Part shown: positions 60,276 through 64,000 of the stretch, piece after piece | Layout: every line of letters starts with the position of its first letter | Numbering within the stretch: position 1 is the stretch's first letter | Assembly (NCBI RefSeq): GCF_004345605.1 | Contig: NZ_SLVY01000006.1 | Location: 248,001 to 312,000, forward strand | DNA length: 64,000 nt | Direction: 5' to 3' | DNA from: Rhodococcus sp. SMB37 | GTDB taxonomy: Bacteria > Actinomycetota > Actinomycetes > Mycobacteriales > Mycobacteriaceae | Program-made: the position numbers and the translations under genes | Notes under the pieces: model-generated | Told to the model about the DNA's origin: nothing | The model's database searches: none | Seen by the model: only the letters and a program-made list of their open reading frames with translations

Positions 60276-62569
60276 CCAGCACTGCCGAATCGCACGGGAA
60301 CGACGACGAGTGTCCGTTGAACGGGATCCGCGTCCTGGAGGTGTCGACGACGCAGGCCGCACGCATTGCCGGACAGCTCCTCGCCGACCTCGGGGCCGAT
60401 GTCGTGCGCGCAGTGGATGCCCCGCCGGACCAGGCCTTCCCGTCGGAGCCCGCTGAAGTGTGGTGGGACCGAGGAAAACGACTCGTGACCTGGGGGTCCG
60501 ACGAGATCCGGAATGCGATCCGGGAAGCCGACGTTCTGTTCGTCGACCACACGCCGGCCGGACTCGCGGCAGCACAACTGCGCGCGGACGATGTCCAGGC
60601 TCGGAGTCCCGGACTGACGCACGTGTGGATGCCTCCGTATGCGGCGTCGGGCAGGTGGGCGGAACTCGACGAGGACCCCTTGCTGCTGGATGCCGTCGGC
60701 GGTGTCGCAGGCCGGTATCCCTGTGTCGAGGATCGGCCGGTGGCGCCTGTCGTCGCAACCACCACGCTCCTTCACGGTGCGCTCGGGGCTGGGTCCGCTG
60801 TAGCCGGATTGGTAGGCCGCAACGGAACCGGAGCGGGGTACACCGCAGTCGTCAGTGGTGTGCACGCAGCGGCAACACAGATGGCGACGATGATGATCGA
60901 GGGAGTCGACGAGCCTGTTTTCAGCCCGGGCCGCTCTGTGCGATCGCTGCCTTTCTGGCGCATGTACCAGGCATCGGACGGGCAATGGTTCTTCCTTGCC
61001 ACGCTGACCCCGGATCTGTTCTTCCGGGCTCTCGACGCGCTCGATCGGATGGACATCCTGGTGCTTCCGGAGGTGGGCGGAGAGTTCACGAACCTGATGG
61101 TCGTCGGCAGTCCCGGAGTGCGAGCGGTCGAACACGAACTCGAGTCGCTGTTCGCGACGGAGCCCTGCAGTCACTGGATCGGTATCTTCGCCGCAGCAGA
61201 CGTGCCGTGCGCACCGGTGCGCACGAGGGCCGAGTGGGCGGTCGGTGACATCGTTGCTGCCAACCACGGCATGACCACGATCGAACACGACGTGCTGGGC
61301 GAAGTGAACATGCCCGACGTGCCGATCGCATTCTCCCGCAGCCGGGTGCGGGCTCCGCGCGCCGCGGTGGTGGAGAAGACGCGGGCACCGGAGGTGTGGC
61401 CGCGTCGGAACAGGACCACGGACGCGGTCGCTCCGTCGGTGCGGCGCCCCCTCGCCGGTATCCGGGTGATCGACGCCGCTACGTTCCTCGCGGCTCCACT
61501 GGTCGCATCGCTGCTCGCGGATCACGGCGCGGAGGTGATCAAGGTCGAACCGCGGAACGGAGATCCCTACCGGGCCTTCACTCTGTCGTTCATCGCTGCG
61601 AATCAACGCAAACGTGGCGTGGCGCTGGATCTGGGTACCGAGCCGGGACGCGGCGCGCTGCTGGATCTCGTTCGCAGAGCGGATGTCCTGGTCGAGAATC
61701 TGCGCCCGGGCCGTCTGCACAAGCTCGGTGTCGGCCCGGAGGTTCTGCGGTGTGAGCGCCCCGAGTTGGTGCAGTGCACGGTGTCCGCCTACGGTCGCGC
61801 CGGCGATTACGCGACAGCGCCGGGATTCGACCCGGTGTTCCAGTCGCTGAGCGGCATGGCGGCCGCGCAAGGCGGTGACGCCCAACCTCTCGCGGCCCCG
61901 ATGCCCGCGCACGACACCTGCACGGGCGCCCTCGGGGCCCTCGGTGTACTTGCGGCCCTGTACCAGCGTGGCACTACCGGCGTCGGACAACAGGTGTGGG
62001 CGTCGCTCGCGAGCACGTCGATATTTCTCCAAGGCAGCGAACTGACGGCGTATGCGGGCCGCCCCGAACCGCAGCGCGGTGGTGTGGACTATCCGGGTCC
62101 CGCGGAGGGCCACCGGTTCTACGCCTGCGCCGACGGATGGATTGCCGTTGCTGCTGTCGGTGCCGCTCGGACGACCGCTCTTCTCCGGGCATTCGGGATC
62201 GGTGACCTCACCGAAGTCGAATCGACGCTTGCGACGCGCACGGTCGACGACGCGCTCGGCCTCCTGGCGGGCCACGGCGTCCCGGCGTGTCGTGCCGTCG
62301 AGCAGCAGGGTGCGCTCGAGGACCCGTTCCTCCGGGAGAATCGGTTCTCGCACGTCGTCACCGATCCGCAATTCGGAAGGTTGCGCATGGTCCGCGCTTT
62401 CGTGGAGTGGGCAGAGGGTGACGACGACATTCCGGGACGGTCTTTCACGGTCGGTGAGGACACCCGGGAGGTGCTCGACGAACTGGGATACCCGGACGAT
62501 CGGATCGACGAGGTTTCGGGAGGCCGTCGAACGGTGCAGGAACAGGAGAGTCGTGGTCGTACCTCCTGA
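60272..62569 (+). CDS. Fused double CaiB/BaiF CoA-transferase with one degenerate half
   Basis: A 765-residue protein made of two family III CoA-transferase domains. The first (about 1-380) begins [19 protein letters not shown] but reads [13 protein letters not shown] where the catalytic Asp should be. The second (about 390-750) begins [21 protein letters not shown], keeps [12 protein letters not shown] and has Asp in [11 protein letters not shown]. CaiB proteins normally form interlocked homodimers, so this fusion may form the dimer within one chain with one active site. Four-base overlap with the crotonase upstream. Confidence 0.85.
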   Translation: MTSTAESHGNDDECPLNGIRVLEVSTTQAARIAGQLLADLGADVVRAVDAPPDQAFPSEPAEVWWDRGKRLVTWGSDEIRNAIREADVLFVDHTPAGLAAAQLRADDVQARSPGLTHVWMPPYAASGRWAELDEDPLLLDAVGGVAGRYPCVEDRPVAPVVATTTLLHGALGAGSAVAGLVGRNGTGAGYTAVVSGVHAAATQMATMMIEGVDEPVFSPGRSVRSLPFWRMYQASDGQWFFLATLTPDLFFRALDALDRMDILVLPEVGGEFTNLMVVGSPGVRAVEHELESLFATEPCSHWIGIFAAADVPCAPVRTRAEWAVGDIVAANHGMTTIEHDVLGEVNMPDVPIAFSRSRVRAPRAAVVEKTRAPEVWPRRNRTTDAVAPSVRRPLAGIRVIDAATFLAAPLVASLLADHGAEVIKVEPRNGDPYRAFTLSFIAANQRKRGVALDLGTEPGRGALLDLVRRADVLVENLRPGRLHKLGVGPEVLRCERPELVQCTVSAYGRAGDYATAPGFDPVFQSLSGMAAAQGGDAQPLAAPMPAHDTCTGALGALGVLAALYQRGTTGVGQQVWASLASTSIFLQGSELTAYAGRPEPQRGGVDYPGPAEGHRFYACADGWIAVAAVGAARTTALLRAFGIGDLTEVESTLATRTVDDALGLLAGHGVPACRAVEQQGALEDPFLRENRFSHVVTDPQFGRLRMVRAFVEWAEGDDDIPGRSFTVGEDTREVLDELGYPDDRIDEVSGGRRTVQEQESRGRTS

Positions 62570-63707
62570 GGTGACCGAAAGCGGGCCGCTGGCGGGTGTT
62601 CGTGTCGTCGAGCTGGCAGGAATCGGGCCGGGGCCGCACGCAGCGATGATGCTGGCGGATCTCGGTGCCGAGGTCGCGTGTGTTCGGCGCCCCGACTACA
62701 ACTTCGGCCCTGTCGGTCCCCGGAATGCGCAGTTCCGCGGCAGAATTCTGGTTCAGGCCGATCTCAAGGACCCCGACGGCAAGCAATCGATTCTCGCGCT
62801 GATCGACCGTGCCGACATCCTGATCGAGGGGTTTCGGCCCGGTGTGGCCGAACGGCTCGGAGTCGGCCCCGACGATGTCCTGTCACGCAACCCGGGGATG
62901 ATCTACGGCCGGATGACCGGATGGGGACAAGACGGCCCGATGAGCCGCCGAGCGGGACATGACATCAACTACATCGCGCTCACCGGACTCCTCCACGCTG
63001 TCGGACGTGCCGGCGAACGTCCTCTGCCGCCGCTCAACCTGCTGGGCGATTTCGGTGGCGGATCCATGTTTCTGATCGTGGGTATCCTTGCAGCACTACA
63101 TGAACGGGCCACGTCCGGTCTGGGTCAGGTGATCGACGCGGCAATGGTCGACGGCGCTCCGATGCTGGGCCATCTGCTGTGGGCGTTACATTCGGCGGGG
63201 CAGTGGTCCCACGAACGCGGTACGAATCTGCTCGACGGTGGTGCGCCGTTCTACGACACGTACGAGTGTGCCGACGGGAAGTACGTTGCCGTCGGTGCGC
63301 TCGAAGCGGAGTTCTACCACCAGATGGTCACGGGCCTCGGGTTGCCGGCGGAGTCGCTCCCGCAACAGCACGACAGGTCGCGGTGGGCAGAGCTGCGCAC
63401 TGTGTTCGAGGAGAGGTTCGCGACGAAGACACGCGACGAATGGACCGCCGTTTTCGACGGAACCGACGCATGCGTTACTCCGGTCCTCGACTTCGCCGAG
63501 GCACCCGAACATCCACATATGTTGAGTCGCAGAGTGTTCCATGAACTCGACGGTCTCGTTCAGCCGGCACCGGCGCCGCGGTTCTCCCGCACGCCGGCGG
63601 AGCTCCCGGCTCCGCCTCCGACGCAGGCGACCACCGCATCCGAACTATGGACGAACCGATCGTCGGTGACGGCGAGCCCCGGACGTGATCAGAGGAGTGT
63701 CGAATGA
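62553..63707 (+). CDS. Alpha-methylacyl-CoA racemase-like CaiB protein
   Basis: A 384-residue AMACR/Mcr-type protein, close to the one at 43099. His in [10 protein letters not shown], Asp in [10 protein letters not shown] and Glu in DTYECADGK occupy the catalytic positions of Mcr. It should racemise 2-methylacyl-CoAs. GTG start at 62553, after AGGAGAG and overlapping the previous gene by 17 bases; GTG 62571 is an alternative. Two such racemases in one region strengthen the case for methyl-branched intermediates. Confidence 0.85.
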   Translation: MVVPPEVTESGPLAGVRVVELAGIGPGPHAAMMLADLGAEVACVRRPDYNFGPVGPRNAQFRGRILVQADLKDPDGKQSILALIDRADILIEGFRPGVAERLGVGPDDVLSRNPGMIYGRMTGWGQDGPMSRRAGHDINYIALTGLLHAVGRAGERPLPPLNLLGDFGGGSMFLIVGILAALHERATSGLGQVIDAAMVDGAPMLGHLLWALHSAGQWSHERGTNLLDGGAPFYDTYECADGKYVAVGALEAEFYHQMVTGLGLPAESLPQQHDRSRWAELRTVFEERFATKTRDEWTAVFDGTDACVTPVLDFAEAPEHPHMLSRRVFHELDGLVQPAPAPRFSRTPAELPAPPPTQATTASELWTNRSSVTASPGRDQRSVE

Positions 63708-64000
63708 GGCGAACAGCCCGACTGGGTGTGGCGATATCGGTAGCGGCCCTGGTGCTTGCGGGGTGTGGGGGTAGCGATGGAGATTCCGATGCGGCAGAAC
63801 GCCTGCGCATCGCCTCGATTCTCGCGCCGACCACGTTCGATCCGCATCTCGCGCGTAGTCCGCTCGCGATGGAGCCGTATATCTTCCCGATCTACGACCA
63901 GTTGATTCGGGTGGACAAGACGGATGGCGCGACGACGTTGCAGCCGATGGTCGCCGAGAGCTGGTCGTACAGCCCGGACATGCGGTCCATCACGTTCGAT
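63704..64000 (+). CDS. ABC substrate-binding lipoprotein, family 5 (3' truncated by window)
   Basis: The first 99 residues are visible. A short signal peptide ([20 protein letters not shown]) ends in the lipobox LAGC, followed by a Gly/Ser/Asp linker. The family-5 start [19 protein letters not shown] and [18 protein letters not shown] follow. It is the fourth oligopeptide-type binding lipoprotein in the window but clearly distinct from the three at 15.8-21 kb. It overlaps the racemase-like gene by four bases, so transport and CoA chemistry share a transcript; permeases probably follow outside. Confidence 0.85.
   Translation, partial: MRRTARLGVAISVAALVLAGCGGSDGDSDAAERLRIASILAPTTFDPHLARSPLAMEPYIFPIYDQLIRVDKTDGATTLQPMVAESWSYSPDMRSITFD

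Noticed and set aside
59726-62371. 881-codon open frame on the minus strand
   Set aside because: It is antisense to the crotonase and double CaiB genes, which have clear family motifs. Its product is Arg/His-rich with no family pattern, as expected for a shadow frame in GC-rich DNA.

Overview
The window is high-GC actinobacterial DNA, most like a mycolic-acid actinomycete such as Rhodococcus or Gordonia. I infer this from frequent GTG/TTG starts and ATGA overlaps, an F420-type luciferase-like oxidoreductase, an FprB-type ferredoxin-ferredoxin reductase, and gene sets resembling the mycobacterial igr (cholesterol side-chain) locus. I saw no tRNA, rRNA, CRISPR array, IS element or origin. Almost everything is catabolic: CoA-ester chemistry, redox enzymes, uptake and regulators.

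Layout. 1-6.4 kb: a truncated 3-hydroxyisobutyrate-dehydrogenase-like gene, an SDR, a tandem-domain TetR regulator, two hotdog (MaoC-type) genes, an APH-like kinase and a divergent F420-type oxidoreductase. 6.4-10 kb: a 14-TM exporter, a CoA-transferase and a long regulatory gap. 10-21 kb: a DUF35/thiolase-like pair, then a Dpp/Opp-type ABC importer (permease, two ATPases, permease) with three paralogous binding lipoproteins. 21-34.5 kb: several SDRs, a cupin, a quinone-reductase-like MDR, an APH kinase plus acyl-CoA dehydrogenase, a CMD-family protein, an alpha/beta hydrolase, a SnoaL-like protein, a TetR regulator, an amidohydrolase and an isochorismatase-like protein. 34.6-48.6 kb: one long rightward array of P450, enoyl-CoA hydratase, DUF35, MFE-2-like SDR, two KstD-like flavoproteins (one frameshifted), a CoA-transferase, an AMACR-like racemase, split ChsH2-like and ChsH1-like hydratases, DUF35, an Ltp2-like aldolase and a flavin aromatic hydroxylase. 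48.9-55 kb: a GntR regulator, a 35-residue peptide, a Baeyer-Villiger monooxygenase, an esterase, a ferredoxin-fused reductase and a P450 relic. 55-64 kb: two MBL-fold proteins, DUF2889, a ferredoxin, a tyrosine phosphatase-like protein, an enoyl-CoA hydratase, a double CaiB protein, a second racemase-like CaiB and the start of another binding lipoprotein.

How it may fit together (inference). An oligopeptide-type importer brings in an unknown compound. P450, FAD and Baeyer-Villiger oxygenases with an esterase open rings. Delta-1-dehydrogenase-like flavoproteins desaturate them. CoA-transferases activate acids, racemases fix alpha-methyl stereochemistry, hydratases and SDRs run beta-oxidation-like steps, and thiolase-like/DUF35 pairs cleave by retro-aldol chemistry. 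This resembles steroid or terpenoid (methyl-branched alicyclic) catabolism, but no gene identifies the substrate. At least three families of short palindromes recur in the intergenic regions, often between -35 and -10 boxes, suggesting that a few TetR/GntR-type repressors control the whole region.
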